From an uncultured Eubacteriales bacterium (GTDB lineage: Bacteria > Bacillota_A > Clostridia > Christensenellales > Aristaeellaceae), in contig OMRS01000254.1 of the NCBI GenBank assembly GCA_900313545.1, forward strand, positions 1 to 5,523: a stretch of DNA of 5,523 nucleotides. Reading direction: 5' to 3'. The notes under the pieces were generated by a model that made no database searches, was not told the DNA's origin, and saw only the letters and a list, made by a program, of their open reading frames with translations. The translations under genes and the position numbers were made by a program. Positions 5,444 through 5,523 of this stretch are shown here, one piece after another; within the stretch, counting starts at the first letter, position 1; each line of letters begins with the position of its first letter.

Positions 5444-5523
5444 ATGCCCGAGATCACCCTCGTTCCGAAGACTCCCGAGGAGCGCAGCCTCATCCTCATT
5501 GACGCCGGTCTCCTGACCCGTCC
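5444..5523 (+). CDS. N-terminal fragment of an operon gene, possibly 3-dehydroquinate synthase
   Basis: Only 26 codons are visible before the window ends. The start is ATG with AAAGGAG at a 6-nt gap, and the frame stays open to the edge. The peptide begins MPEITLVP, and its ERSLILIDAGLL part (residues 13-24) resembles the opening strands of AroB, where a basic/Tyr-rich strand is followed by an IG-x-GLL turn. AroB converts DAHP to 3-dehydroquinate in the shikimate pathway, which would suit a place directly after tyrA. The NAD-binding motifs of AroB lie beyond the edge, so the identity rests on a short likeness and on the neighbour. The gene itself is well supported; the product is tentative. 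Confidence 0.5.
   Translation, partial: MPEITLVPKTPEERSLILIDAGLLTR

Noticed and set aside
4360..5499. A 379-codon minus-strand open frame opposite tyrA
   Set aside because: tyrA carries all family motifs on the plus strand. The antisense product is Gly/Gln-rich without domains, and it also crosses the tyrA promoter and the next gene's start.
1..5523. Mobile elements, CRISPR repeats, tRNA/rRNA genes, toxin-antitoxin or defence modules
   Set aside because: No transposase or integrase motifs, regularly spaced repeats, tRNA-like cloverleaf or defence domain could be found. The window reads as ordinary core metabolism, transport and signalling genes.

Overview
The window looks like chromosomal DNA from a GC-rich low-copy region of a Bacillota (Firmicutes) genome. 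The GC content is about 60% by eye. Shine-Dalgarno sites are strong (AAGGGAG, GGAGGG, AGGAGG, AAAGGAG), promoters fit the housekeeping sigma consensus, and one gene each starts with GTG and TTG. The gene content (a Na/Pi cotransporter fused to PhoU, a prephenate dehydrogenase in an aromatic amino acid operon, a polytopic glycosyltransferase-like protein and a membrane GGDEF protein) would fit a gut-type Clostridia or Erysipelotrichia member. That lineage is an inference; no marker gene is present.

Layout. Positions 1-4237 are read on the minus strand, and 4540 to the right edge on the plus strand. From right to left on the minus strand: a 551-aa Na/Pi cotransporter-PhoU protein (2582-4237) ending at a strong intrinsic terminator (2528-2559); a 516-aa polytopic GT-C-type membrane protein (913-2463) with its own promoter directly after that terminator; and a membrane-anchored GGDEF protein (start 803, running off the left edge). 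On the plus strand lie tyrA (4540-5418) and, 25 bp later, the first 26 codons of a gene whose N-terminus resembles 3-dehydroquinate synthase (AroB).

The 302-bp gap at 4238-4539 is a divergent promoter region. A TTGTCA-N17-TATAAT promoter drives the phosphate gene leftward and a TTGCCA-N17-TACAAT promoter drives tyrA rightward. Each predicted transcript begins with a short GC-rich hairpin before its ribosome binding site.

How the genes work together. tyrA plus the probable aroB form the start of an aromatic amino acid operon. The phosphate transporter is a separate single-gene unit, bounded by its promoter and terminator. The glycosyltransferase-like gene and the GGDEF gene are co-directional, 109 bp apart, with no clear terminator between them, so they may be partly co-transcribed. 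I found no mobile element, CRISPR array, RNA gene or clear new multi-gene system. The points most worth checking are a degenerate second-repeat motif in the transporter, a Gly at a usually Ser active-site position in TyrA, and the orphan GT-C protein beside a c-di-GMP-type signalling gene.
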